A stretch of DNA of 64,000 bases from Stenotrophomonas sp. ASS1 (lineage in GTDB: Bacteria; Pseudomonadota; Gammaproteobacteria; Xanthomonadales; Xanthomonadaceae). Position 1 is the stretch's first letter, and the number at the start of each line of letters is the position of its first letter. Positions 27,805-35,457 of the stretch are shown here, one piece after another. The DNA is taken from contig NZ_CP031167.1 of the NCBI RefSeq assembly GCF_004346925.1, forward strand, positions 3,430,001 through 3,494,000. The letters run 5' to 3'. The notes below the pieces were generated by a model. The model was given only the letters and a program-made list of their open reading frames with translations, was not told where the DNA came from and made no database searches. A program made the translations under genes and the position numbers.

Positions 27805-28119
27805 TCAGAAGTCGAACAGCTCCGACAGGAAGCTGTCCTTCTTCTTTTTCTTGTATCCGTGGCCCCGATTGTCCTCGTAGCGCTGGCCCAAGTGGCGGGT
27901 ATCACGGTGCATCACCGGCGGCGGAGAGGATGCCGGATGCTGCTGTACAGGCGCGGGCGGCGGCACGGCCGCACCGGCACCGGCACGCTCGATGATCTTG
28001 TCCAGTTCACCACGATCCAACCACACGCCCCGGCAGCCGGGGCAATAGTCGATCTCGATGCCATGGCGTTCGGCCATCTGCAGGGTCTGGGTCTTGCACA
28101 CGGGGCACAGCATCGGCAT
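27805..28119 (-). CDS. zf-TFIIB-type zinc ribbon protein
   Basis: The 104-residue protein starts with a zinc ribbon: MLCPVCKTQTLQ, then IDYCPGCRGVWLDRGELDKII. Two CxxC knuckles and the GVWLDRGELD motif define the bacterial zf-TFIIB family, whose function is unknown. The middle is Pro-rich and the C-terminus is basic (GYKKKKKDSFLSELFDF). I give the first ATG at 28119. The ATG at 28113 is equally good. It lies directly beside the SMAG pair that was hit by the IS110 element and is divergent from the CPBP gene. Confidence 0.85.
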   Translation of the reverse strand: MPMLCPVCKTQTLQMAERHGIEIDYCPGCRGVWLDRGELDKIIERAGAGAAVPPPAPVQQHPASSPPPVMHRDTRHLGQRYEDNRGHGYKKKKKDSFLSELFDF

Positions 28120-28262
28120 TGCTCCTGTCGGTCCTGCATCGACTGTACCTGTGCGGTGATGACTGTGCGGCAACGCATGACCGATGGCACAGGGACTTCC
28201 GACGCGTGCCGATGCGGCGGCAGTCGCACACACTGGGCCCCTGTTCCGCAGGGAGTGCGTAC

Positions 28263-29030
28263 ATGACCGCGTTGTCCCGCCTGCCCACCGCCGCGCGCCT
28301 GCTGCTGGTCCTGCTGGGCGTTGGCCTGGGCCTGAATCTGCGCGATATCGCTGCGGCCGCAGGGACTCCGATTCCCGCCCTGCCCATACCCTACGGCGGC
28401 AGCCTGCTGGACAACGCGCTGGCGGTGCTGGTGGTACTACTGCTGGCCACGCTGCTGCGGCCCCGTGGCATGGGCCTGCTGGGCAGCCTCGGGCTGCGCG
28501 GGAATGGTTGGGGCGGCCCGATGTGGGTGTTGCTGGCCAGCCTGCCGTGCTGGCTGGGCCTGGCGATGCTCGGCACCCCGAACACCGCGCTGACCGCGCT
28601 GGACGCCACCATGCTGGCCGTGCTGTTCCCACTGGCCGAGGAAGTGCTGTTCCGCGGCCTGGGCTTCGTGCTGCTGGTGAAGATCGTGCGTGGTCCGTGG
28701 CCGCTGCTCGCGCTGCCGCAGGCGCTGCTGTTCGGCATGGTGCACTGGCTCGGCTTCGGTGGGTTCGACGGTGGCGGCATCGCGCTGTTCGTCGGCGCAG
28801 TGATCGCCGTGGGCGGCTTCATCTTCGCCTGGCTTGACCACCTCGACGGCGACACTCTGTGGTGCGGCTTGGTCCTGCATGTTTCGATGAACCTGGCCTG
28901 GAATGTGTTCAGCCTTGACGACGCCGTCGCGCTCGGCTGGCAGGCCACCAGCCTGCGCATCGGCACCGCGCTGCTGGCGGTGGCGATGCTGGCCTGGCAC
29001 GTGCGCCGCCAGCGACGCGGACAGCTGTAA
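28263..29030 (+). CDS. CPBP-family intramembrane glutamic endopeptidase
   Basis: The 255-residue polytopic membrane protein has about six to seven hydrophobic helices. The CPBP (CAAX protease/bacteriocin-processing) motifs are AEEVLFRGLGF, ALLFGMVHWLGF and LVLHVSMNLAWNVF, which supply the catalytic Glu, Arg, His and Asn. Family members cleave or process membrane-associated substrates. In bacteria the substrate is usually unknown. No prenylation or bacteriocin gene is nearby. A response regulator follows after 94 bases. Confidence 0.88.
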   Translation: MTALSRLPTAARLLLVLLGVGLGLNLRDIAAAAGTPIPALPIPYGGSLLDNALAVLVVLLLATLLRPRGMGLLGSLGLRGNGWGGPMWVLLASLPCWLGLAMLGTPNTALTALDATMLAVLFPLAEEVLFRGLGFVLLVKIVRGPWPLLALPQALLFGMVHWLGFGGFDGGGIALFVGAVIAVGGFIFAWLDHLDGDTLWCGLVLHVSMNLAWNVFSLDDAVALGWQATSLRIGTALLAVAMLAWHVRRQRRGQL

Positions 29031-29124
29031 CGCCCACTTAGCTTGCCGTGCACGCCGGGCTCACTACCGGCTTGCGCATACTTGCGCGCCTTTCGCTCCC
29101 CCTGTTGTCCGGAGTTGCCGCGTC

Positions 29125-29550
29125 ATGTTGCTGTCCAAGCGCTTTGTGGAACCGCGCGTCCTGCTGATCGAGGACGCCGAGGAAACCCAGGAACTCAGTC
29201 GCCTCGCCCTGGAAAGCCAGGCCTGCCAGGTCACCGCTGTCAGCAGCGCCGAGGCCGCACTGGGCCTGCTCAACGCCGGCGAACCGTTCGACCTGCTGTT
29301 CACCGACGTCTGCCTGGGCGGCATCAGCGGCATCGAAACCGCCAACCGCGTGCGCGAGCACCTGCCGCAGCTGCCGATCCTGGTCACCTCCGGCATGGAC
29401 CAGCACCGCGTGCTGCCGCAGCTGCGCGCCGGCATCCACTTCCTGCCCAAGCCGTACAGCATGAGCGAGCTGCTCGATGCCATCCGCCTTTGTTTCCGCC
29501 ATGCAGCAGATGCCACCTTGATACCGCCGCCGCAGGCCAGCGCGGCCTGA
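29125..29550 (+). CDS. Single-domain response regulator
   Basis: The 141-residue protein consists of one receiver domain: VLLIEDAEETQE (acidic pocket), FDLLFTDVCLGGISG (phosphoacceptor Asp), a VTSGM switch segment and HFLPKPYS (conserved Lys). The usual Asp pair of the acidic pocket is E-D here. There is no output domain. It could act as a phosphate relay or sink, or by protein contact. No histidine kinase is adjacent. An inverted SMAG pair follows its stop. Confidence 0.85.
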   Translation: MLLSKRFVEPRVLLIEDAEETQELSRLALESQACQVTAVSSAEAALGLLNAGEPFDLLFTDVCLGGISGIETANRVREHLPQLPILVTSGMDQHRVLPQLRAGIHFLPKPYSMSELLDAIRLCFRHAADATLIPPPQASAA

Positions 29551-29557
29551 GGCAATC

Positions 29558-29580
29558 ATCCACGCCTGGCGTGGATCTAC
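29558..29580 (-). repeat. SMAG-type palindrome (first of inverted pair)
   Basis: ATCCACGCCTGGCGTGGATC then TAC forms a stem with GTAG head read on the minus strand. It pairs with the copy at 29624-29646 between the convergent response regulator and esterase genes, where the two could act as terminators for both. Confidence 0.8.
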
Positions 29581-29623
29581 TGATTCCGTTTCTCTTCGGC
29601 ATGGATCCGCGTCAACACCACCG

Positions 29624-29646
29624 GTAGATCCACGCCATGCGTGGAT
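29624..29646 (+). repeat. SMAG-type palindrome (second of inverted pair)
   Basis: GTAGATCCACGCCATGCGTG and onward is the head-to-head partner of the copy at 29558-29580, ending 12 bases before the esterase stop codon. Confidence 0.8.
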
Positions 29647-29657
29647 GCAGCCCCCCA

Positions 29658-30596
29658 TCAGCCGCCGGTGTACGGCCCTTCACCCGGCATCACCTCCAGC
29701 AGTGCGCGAGTGATCACCCGCGGGTAAACCGTGAGATGGTCCTCGCCGTCAATCACCACGTTGTCCACATTCAACTTGCGACCCGTGCGCTTCAGCTGGG
29801 CAGTGAAGTCCGCGGTCTGCCTCAGCATGTCGTTGCCGGTTGAATAACGCGGCCCTGGCTTGTCCGTCTCGTAACTGCCCACCGACAGCAGCACGCGCGT
29901 AGGCTGCGCAGGGATGACGGCGCCATCCTGCATGCGCGGCAGCAGAAGCTGGTCGAACCACAGCGAAGGACTGGACAGGATGTAGGTGCTGAACATGTCC
30001 GGTTGAGTGGTCAGCACATAGGCGCCGAACAGCGCGCCATAGGAATGACCGGCGAACATGCGCCGGGCGGGATCGGTGCGATAACGCGCATCGACCATCG
30101 GCAGCACCTGTGTCGCCAGGAAATCACGGTAGTGCGCGGCACCGCCGTAGGTGACGTCATCACTGTAATAGCCATCGACCGTGCGCGCCGGATTGCTGGG
30201 CGTGTAGTCGCGCGAGCGGCTCTGCTTTGAAGTCAGGCCTTCCTGCGGCGGCAAACCGACCAGGATGAAATTCTCGATGTTGACGCCCTGCTGCCCCACC
30301 AGATTGCGCACGCTGCGCACCAGCGGGAAGCTGTACAGCGCATCGGTCACGTACAGCACCGGATAGTGCTTTTCCGGATGCGCCGCATAGTCGGCCGGCA
30401 GCGCCACCCAGATCGGATAGTCGCGGCCCACGGGGTCATGTATGCGCAACGCTTCCGTATCCGGCAGCACCACGCCTGGCGCAGCGGCTGCCGCGCTCTC
30501 CTTCACTTCACTCTGCGTTGCCGGTGGTGCCACCGACATCGCACAGCCACTCACGGCCAGGCAGGCCGCCACACTCCATCCACGCACACGCTGCAT
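29658..30596 (-). CDS. Esterase-D-like alpha/beta hydrolase lipoprotein
   Basis: The 312-residue precursor has a lipoprotein-type signal ending LAVSGC. The mature enzyme resembles the esterase D / Fes-IroE group. HYPVLYVTDALYSFP opens the fold, the nucleophile elbow is in MFAGHSYGALFGAYVL, and the probable catalytic His is in DGEDHLTVYP. Such enzymes hydrolyse esters, including trilactone siderophores. The substrate here is unknown. The ATG at 30596 is chosen because the signal starts there. The neighbouring gene upstream encodes a second enzyme of the same fold. Confidence 0.8.
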   Translation of the reverse strand: MQRVRGWSVAACLAVSGCAMSVAPPATQSEVKESAAAAAPGVVLPDTEALRIHDPVGRDYPIWVALPADYAAHPEKHYPVLYVTDALYSFPLVRSVRNLVGQQGVNIENFILVGLPPQEGLTSKQSRSRDYTPSNPARTVDGYYSDDVTYGGAAHYRDFLATQVLPMVDARYRTDPARRMFAGHSYGALFGAYVLTTQPDMFSTYILSSPSLWFDQLLLPRMQDGAVIPAQPTRVLLSVGSYETDKPGPRYSTGNDMLRQTADFTAQLKRTGRKLNVDNVVIDGEDHLTVYPRVITRALLEVMPGEGPYTGG

Positions 30597-30680
30597 CCAC
30601 GCTCTCCCGTTGCGGGCGGCGCCCCCAGGTGGCGCCGCTACCGCATCCTCACACGTCGTGCGGTGCAGTGCCACGCCGGA

Positions 30681-31544
30681 TCAGGGCGAGGCCGGCGGCG
30701 GTGCCGGGAACAGCGTGCGCAGCGCCTGCAAGGCGGCCGGATGATAGATCGTCGCGTGGGTTTCCTCCGGCAGTGGCAGGTACTTCACCAGCGGCGACGG
30801 CGACGCCTGCTGCAGCAGCGTGGCCAACTGCGCGGCGGACGCAGCCAGCTCCGGCTGCCCACTGCTGGCCAGGAATACGCGCGGCTGCGCACGCGTCACC
30901 GCCGGCAACTGCTTGGCCGCAGCGGCCAACATCGCGCCCCGGTTCCACCACAGGCTGGGGTCCAGCGCGATGTAGCTGTTGAACAGTGTCGGCTCCTGCA
31001 GCAACGTCTCGACCACGAACAGGCCGGCCAGCGATTCACCGATCAGCGCGCGCTCGTCGGTGGTCGGGTAGCGTTGGCGCACCTGCGGCATCAGTTCATC
31101 GCGCAGGAAGCTGCGGTAGGCCGCTGAACCGCCGATGCGGGGTGCGATCTTCTGGTCCTGCGGGTCGCTGCTGGGGCCCGTCATGTCGCGGCGGCGTTCG
31201 GTGTTCTCGATGCCTACCAGCAGGAACGGACGCATGCTGCCGTTGCCGCTCAGCACCTGCACCAGCCCTGCCACATGCAGGAAGTCCTCGCCGATGCCGC
31301 CATCGGCCATGTACAGCACCGGCAATGGTGCCTTCGGGTCCAGACCCCAGGGTTGCGGGCGGTAGACATTGATGCGGCGGGTTTCGCCCAGCGCCTTCGA
31401 TTCAATGGTGAAGGTCTCGCCGATGACCAGCGGGGTTGCGGCGGCGGCCTGTGCGGACGGCGCCGGCTCGGCGGCCATCAAGGGTGCGGCGGAGATGGCG
31501 GACAACAACAGCGACAGCACGATCAAGCGCATGGAGCGGCCCAT
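30681..31544 (-). CDS. Secreted esterase-D-like alpha/beta hydrolase
   Basis: The 287-residue precursor has a signal peptide (MRLIVLSLLLSAISAAPLMA) after an optional four-residue extension. The start may be 31532 instead of 31544. The fold opens with PLPVLYMADGGIGEDF. The nucleophile is in RALIGESLAGLFVVE and the likely His in PEETHATIYHPAAL. It belongs to the same esterase D/Fes-like group as the downstream lipoprotein hydrolase, from which it is separated by 84 bases. The two may be an old tandem duplication. The substrate is not evident and no siderophore genes lie nearby. Confidence 0.8.
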   Translation of the reverse strand: MGRSMRLIVLSLLLSAISAAPLMAAEPAPSAQAAAATPLVIGETFTIESKALGETRRINVYRPQPWGLDPKAPLPVLYMADGGIGEDFLHVAGLVQVLSGNGSMRPFLLVGIENTERRRDMTGPSSDPQDQKIAPRIGGSAAYRSFLRDELMPQVRQRYPTTDERALIGESLAGLFVVETLLQEPTLFNSYIALDPSLWWNRGAMLAAAAKQLPAVTRAQPRVFLASSGQPELAASAAQLATLLQQASPSPLVKYLPLPEETHATIYHPAALQALRTLFPAPPPASP

Positions 31545-31700
31545 CCTGGGAAAGTGCCGAGCATAACGCCAAGGCCAAGGCGTCGGCCGATTCGGCAAGC
31601 CTGTACGTATGCTACGGCGCTGCGCGATGCTTGAACTGTATCGGGAAATGACTGCAATCGGGTTTGCTAGCATTCGTCGTTTCCTACAAGGAGTTGGGAC

Positions 31701-31805
31701 ATGGGGGGCTTCAGCATTTGGCACTGGATCATTCTTCTGGCGGTCGTCCTGATCCCGGTCGGCATCGCAGCCGTCATCGCAGCGATTGTTCTCAGGCGAA
31801 AGTAG
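31701..31805 (+). CDS. 34-residue membrane peptide with TatA-like N-terminus
   Basis: The peptide reads MGGFSIWHWIILLAVVL and continues with a second hydrophobic stretch ending VLRRK. An AAGGAG ribosome site (31688-31693) is well placed. The first 17 residues match the TatA/TatE N-terminus, which inserts in the membrane and forms the Tat pore. The glycine hinge, amphipathic helix and acidic tail of TatA are absent. The TAG stop lies within the GTAG head of a SMAG repeat, so the repeat may have truncated a longer tatA-like gene, or supplied the stop for a bona fide microprotein. Confidence 0.6.
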   Translation: MGGFSIWHWIILLAVVLIPVGIAAVIAAIVLRRK

Positions 31806-31824
31806 ATCCACGCCATGCGTGGAT
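31802..31824 (+). repeat. SMAG-type palindrome overlapping a stop codon
   Basis: GTAGATCCACGCCATGCGTG and onward begins inside the last codons of the 34-residue peptide and provides its TAG stop. The remaining gap to 32117 has no other feature I can support. Confidence 0.75.
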
Positions 31825-32117
31825 GCGCATTCTGGGGATGCCTCAAGCGCATCCGCGATGGCACGCGCGAAGCGTGCCGCCGTTGGCATGCTGACCGTGG
31901 CGGAAATGCTGCACGCCACTGAGCGCTGCCGGTCGATGGCCACGCCCGACTGCCATCTGGATGAAGGGGGGGCGATGGGTTGTTCTTCGCCTGCCGCAGG
32001 CTGGCGGAACGGGTGTGCCGGGATATCCGGCCGGCGTACCCGCCGTTGTACCCAGAACCGGTCCATACTTGGGACGGGCTGGTCGCCAGTCCCTTCGAAA
32101 CCTACAAGGAGGTTTGC

Positions 32118-32435
32118 ATGTTGAGTGCCGTGCTCATCGCCGCGCTGGCCGCCAGCCCGGCCGCGCCCGTACCGTATGCCGATTGCCTGCTCGGCAACAT
32201 CCAGCCCGGGCTGTCTGATCGTGCCGTGCAACTGGTGCAGGAGGCCTGTGCTGCAAAGCATCCGGAGAGCTTCGCCGCAGCAATGGAACTGGAACGCAGA
32301 ACCAGTCTGCAGCGGCTCACCTATTTCGAGGCGGCAAGAGCGGAGGCGGCACGTTCTGCGAATGCGGCAGCAACGGCCGCACAGGAGGCTGCCGACGCGG
32401 CGGCGGCTAAAGCGAAGAATGCGCGGACGAAGTAG
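32118..32435 (+). CDS. Small secreted protein with paired cysteines, function unknown
   Basis: The 105-residue precursor has a short signal peptide (MLSAVLIAALAASPAAP) followed by YADCLLGNIQPGLSDRAVQLVQEACAAKHP. The spaced Cys pair and CxxKxP ending recall small exported proteins seen near prophage and mobile regions. The C-terminal half is an Ala/Arg-rich helix (ARAEAARSANAAATAAQEAA). The ATG at 32118 follows an AAGGAGG site at 32106-32112, so the in-frame extension to 31980 is unlikely. I do not know its function. Confidence 0.7.
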   Translation: MLSAVLIAALAASPAAPVPYADCLLGNIQPGLSDRAVQLVQEACAAKHPESFAAAMELERRTSLQRLTYFEAARAEAARSANAAATAAQEAADAAAAKAKNARTK

Positions 32436-32461
32436 TTGACCTGGACGAGCGCCACAAAAAA

Positions 32462-32480
32462 GGCACCGCATTGCGGTGCC
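32462..32480 (-). terminator. Rho-independent terminator of tRNA-Lys
   Basis: GGCACCGCATTGCGGTGCC forms an 8-bp stem with ATT loop. On the minus strand it is followed by a run of T (plus-strand A-run ending at 32461). It lies 30 bases beyond the tRNA 3' end. Confidence 0.85.
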
Positions 32481-32510
32481 TTTCTGAATGACCTGGGTCA
32501 TTGGATGCAA

Positions 32511-32586
32511 TGGTGGGCCGTGAAGGATTCGAACCTTCGACCAAAAGATTAAAAGTCTTCTGCTCTACCGACTGAGCTAACGGCCC
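32511..32586 (-). tRNA. tRNA-Lys (TTT anticodon)
   Basis: The 76-nt minus-strand sequence folds as a cloverleaf. The acceptor starts GGGCCGT, the D arm is AGCTCAGTCGGTAGAGC, the anticodon loop is CTTTTAA (TTT, lysine), and the T arm contains GGTTCGAATCC. CCA is encoded at 32511-32513. Confidence 0.98.
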
Positions 32587-32666
32587 ATTGCACTGCCCCA
32601 GCCTTTCGGCGGGGTGGGCATTCTACCCTACTTTGCCGGGCCGGGTGAAACCCTGGTGCGTCGAGG

Positions 32667-32690
32667 TTGCCGGCCAGCGGCCGGCACTAC
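32667..32690 (-). repeat. GTAG palindrome (GCCGGCC stem type)
   Basis: TTGCCGGCCAGCGGCCGGCA followed by CTAC is the same stem as the copy at 60044-60067, in the opposite orientation. It lies between tRNA-Lys and the zincin gene. Confidence 0.7.
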
Positions 32691-32765
32691 CCCGATCTGG
32701 GCCGCCGGCTTAAACCTTCCGGGCCTCCGTCGCATCCCATCTGTGATCCTTCCCCGGAGCCACGG

Positions 32766-33722
32766 ATGCGCCTGCCCTTCTGCCTCATTGCCGCCCTGCT
32801 GGTGCCCTGCGCAGCACTGGCCGCCCCGCCGCAGGTCGTCACTGATGATATCGGCCGCTTCTGGGCTACCTATGACGCCGTGCGCACCGAGCCCGACGTT
32901 GAACGCCAGGTCGCACTGGTGCAGGAGCGCTACATCGATCCAGGCAGCCCCGGCCTGCATGCGCTGATGCAGGTGCGCAACTACACCGCCCGCGAATACG
33001 CCACGGCCATGCGTACGTGGCCGCGCTTCTGGACGTCGGTACGGCCATTGACCGCCAACGCGCAGCAGGCCAGCACCACCCTGGAACGGGACCTGGCTGC
33101 GTTCCGGGAGCTTTACCCCGCCCTGCGCCCCGCCAACATCACCTATGCGGTCGGTGTTCTGCGTACCGGCGGCACGACGCTGGGTGACAAGGTGCTGATC
33201 GGAGCGGAGATGGCGCTGGGCGATGAGCGCGTGGACGTGAGCGAGCTGCCGGAGCCGATGCGCAGCCGCCTGCGGATCTTCTACGACAGCCGCCCGGGGG
33301 CGAACAACGCGCAGAACAACCTGCACGAGTACGTGCATACGCAGCAGCGCGAGACCACCGGCAGCCTGGCCCAGTACGCGGTGCGCGAGGGTGTGGCCGA
33401 GTATGTAGCGGAGCGCATCAGTGGGCGCCGGCCGGCATTACCCTTCTACGACTACGGCGCAACACACGAAGCGGAAATCCGCACGCGCTTCATTGCTGAG
33501 ATGAACGGGGAAAATCTCGACAACTGGCTCTACAACAGCGCCCGCAATCCGTTCGGGGTGAGTGATGTGGGGTACTACGCCGGGTATCGCATCGCGCAGG
33601 GGTACATGCGGCAGCAGGCCGATGAGAAGGCGGCGATCGCGCGGATGATCGAACTGGACTATGCCGATCCGGAGGAAGTGCGGGCGTTTATTGACGCGTC
33701 GGGGTGGTTGCGGCAGCGGTAG
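32766..33722 (+). CDS. Secreted zinc-dependent peptidase (HExxH type)
   Basis: The 318-residue precursor has a signal peptide (MRLPFCLIAALLVPCAALA). The active-site helix is QNNLHEYVHTQQRE (HEYVH fits HExxH), and about 20 residues later REGVAEYVAERISG supplies a plausible third zinc ligand Glu. This gluzincin layout resembles predicted Zn-dependent proteases of the DUF2268 kind, an assignment that needs a profile search. It probably acts in the periplasm or outside the cell. The gene stands alone and is convergent with queC. Confidence 0.75.
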   Translation: MRLPFCLIAALLVPCAALAAPPQVVTDDIGRFWATYDAVRTEPDVERQVALVQERYIDPGSPGLHALMQVRNYTAREYATAMRTWPRFWTSVRPLTANAQQASTTLERDLAAFRELYPALRPANITYAVGVLRTGGTTLGDKVLIGAEMALGDERVDVSELPEPMRSRLRIFYDSRPGANNAQNNLHEYVHTQQRETTGSLAQYAVREGVAEYVAERISGRRPALPFYDYGATHEAEIRTRFIAEMNGENLDNWLYNSARNPFGVSDVGYYAGYRIAQGYMRQQADEKAAIARMIELDYADPEEVRAFIDASGWLRQR

Positions 33723-33730
33723 GCCAAGGA

Positions 33731-33751
33731 GTGCGAACCAACGGTTCGCAC
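33731..33751. repeat. GTGCGAACC hairpin repeat, copy 1
   Basis: gtgcgaacca/acggttcgcac forms a 10-bp hairpin followed by CCACCGAG between convergent stops. An identical hairpin with the same flank is at 46959-46979. Confidence 0.75.
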
Positions 33752-33774
33752 CCACCGAGAGAGTGATTGCGCGG

Positions 33775-34440
33775 TCAGGCGTACAGCGTCGGGTCGGCTA
33801 CGCCGGCTTCGGTGAAGCCCTGCGCGCGCAGGCGGCAGGCATCGCAGTGGCCGCAGGCGGCGCCGTTGGCGTCGGCGTTGTAGCAGGACACGGTCAGGCC
33901 GAAGTCCACGCCCAGGCGCACGCCTTCGCTGACGATCTGGCCCTTGCTGAGGAACTGCAGCGGTGCGTGCACCTTGATGCCCGCGCCTTCCACGCCCGAC
34001 TTGGTGGCCAGGTTGGCCAGCGCTTGGAACGCGGCCACGAACTCGGGACGGCAGTCCGGGTAGCCAGAGTAGTCCACGGCGTTGACGCCGCAGAAGATGT
34101 CGTTGGCACCGAGCACTTCGGCCCAGCCCAACGCCAGCGACAGCATGATGGTGTTGCGCGCCGGCACGTAGGTGACCGGAATGCCGGCACCGCCGGCCTC
34201 GGGCACGTCGATGTCGTCGGTCAGCGCCGAGCCGCCGATGCTGCGCAGGTCCACGTCCACGGTCTTGTGCGCGATAACGCCCTGGGCCTTGGCCACGCGG
34301 GCGGCAGCATCCAGTTCGGAAGTATGGCGCTGGCCGTAGCGCACGCTCAGGGCATGCACGGCGAAGCCCTGTTCCTGGGCCATGGCGATGACGGCGGCTG
34401 AATCCATGCCGCCGGAGAGAAGCACGACTGCCTTCTTCAT
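33775..34440 (-). CDS. queC: 7-cyano-7-deazaguanine synthase QueC
   Basis: The 221-residue protein converts 7-carboxy-7-deazaguanine to preQ0 using ATP and ammonia in queuosine biosynthesis. The PP-loop is in [18 protein letters not shown]. The zinc ligands are in [22 protein letters not shown] near the C-terminus. [17 protein letters not shown] is also family-typical. The ATG at 34440 gives [11 protein letters not shown], the normal QueC start. It lies 78 bases downstream of queE, which makes its substrate, and is probably cotranscribed with it. Confidence 0.97.
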   Translation of the reverse strand: MKKAVVLLSGGMDSAAVIAMAQEQGFAVHALSVRYGQRHTSELDAAARVAKAQGVIAHKTVDVDLRSIGGSALTDDIDVPEAGGAGIPVTYVPARNTIMLSLALGWAEVLGANDIFCGVNAVDYSGYPDCRPEFVAAFQALANLATKSGVEGAGIKVHAPLQFLSKGQIVSEGVRLGVDFGLTVSCYNADANGAACGHCDACRLRAQGFTEAGVADPTLYA

Positions 34441-34518
34441 GGGTAAAACATCCGGTTGGGAGGGGAAAGCCAGCACGCTGTCCCGCGCCGGAGCTACATC
34501 AGGGAACGCTGCCTGGGC

Positions 34519-35220
34519 TCATCGGCCCGGCTCATCGTTCCACAGGATTTTATGCAACTGCATCTGGAAGCGCACCGGCAGCCGGTCCTCGACGATCCAG
34601 TCGGCCAGCTGGCGCGCGGTGATCTCACCCTTGCTCGGCGAGAAGAACACGGTGCAACGCTTCACCAGATCGTGCTCGGCCACCATCGCCTTGGCCCAGT
34701 CGTAATCCTCGCGGTTGCAGATGACGAACTTGATCTGGTCGCGCGCGGTCAGCAGCGGCAGGTTTTCCAGGCGGTTGCGGGCGGCTTCGGCCGAGCCCGG
34801 CGTCTTGATGTCGACTACCCGCGATACGCGTGGGTCCACGGCGCTCACGTCCAGCGCGCCGGAGGTTTCCAGCGAGACGTCCATGCCGGCATCGCACAGC
34901 TTCTGCAGCAGCACCAGGCAGCGCTTCTGCGCCAGCGGCTCGCCACCGGTCACGCAGACGTGGCGCACGCCCTGGGCCAGCACCTCGGCCACGATGTCGT
35001 CGATGTCCCACCAGGTGCCGCCATGGAAGGCATAGGCGGTGTCGCAGTACTGGCAACGCAGCGGGCAGCCGGTCAGGCGCACGAACACGGTCGGCCAGCC
35101 GGCGGTATCGGCTTCGCCCTGCAGCGAGGTGAAGATCTCGGTGATCTTCAGGCGTGGCAGGGGCGACTGCACGATCTCACTGGGCGTGGCGGCGGCGCTG
35201 GACGAGGTAACGGCGGTCAT
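34519..35220 (-). CDS. queE: 7-carboxy-7-deazaguanine synthase QueE
   Basis: The 233-residue radical SAM enzyme rearranges 6-carboxytetrahydropterin to 7-carboxy-7-deazaguanine. The FeS-binding cysteines are in TGCPLRCQYCDTAYAF, preceded by the family's FTSLQGEADTAGWPTVFVRL. VTGGEPLAQK and KTPGS motifs follow. I start at the ATG at 35220. An Ala/Ser-rich leader of about 25 residues precedes the core and may be a later start. Its promoter region contains three spaced SMAG-like palindromes. Confidence 0.96.
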   Translation of the reverse strand: MTAVTSSSAAATPSEIVQSPLPRLKITEIFTSLQGEADTAGWPTVFVRLTGCPLRCQYCDTAYAFHGGTWWDIDDIVAEVLAQGVRHVCVTGGEPLAQKRCLVLLQKLCDAGMDVSLETSGALDVSAVDPRVSRVVDIKTPGSAEAARNRLENLPLLTARDQIKFVICNREDYDWAKAMVAEHDLVKRCTVFFSPSKGEITARQLADWIVEDRLPVRFQMQLHKILWNDEPGR

Positions 35221-35279
35221 GGCGGGGACTTCTTGGTGGGACACGTGGCGGGTGGGCTACCGTGGCCGGTAACGAAAGC

Positions 35280-35427
35280 AGCCGAGCATGGCTCGGCTCT
35301 ACAACTGAAGCCGGTCGGGTGTGGCCCAGCCGGTAATGCAAGCCGCCGGGCATGGCCCGGCGCTACCGGATCCGGGCGGGTTTGCCGGTCCGGAAACGAA
35401 AGCAGCCGAGCGTGGGCTCGGCTCTAC
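35280..35427 (-). repeat. Three SMAG-like palindromes at ~62-bp spacing
   Basis: Palindromes at 35280-35302, 35342-35366 and 35404-35427 share orientation and spacing, with related linkers (ccggtaacgaaagcagccg and variants). The first and third have a GCCGAGC stem, the middle a GCCGGGC stem, each self-complementary. They separate cpoB from queE. Confidence 0.75.
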
Positions 35428-35457
35428 AGGACACGTATTGTACGCCCGGTCAGCGGA

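Noticed and set aside
31980..32117. In-frame upstream extension of the small Cys-pair protein
   Set aside because: A strong AAGGAGG site and a signal peptide start at 32118. The extension would bury the signal peptide.
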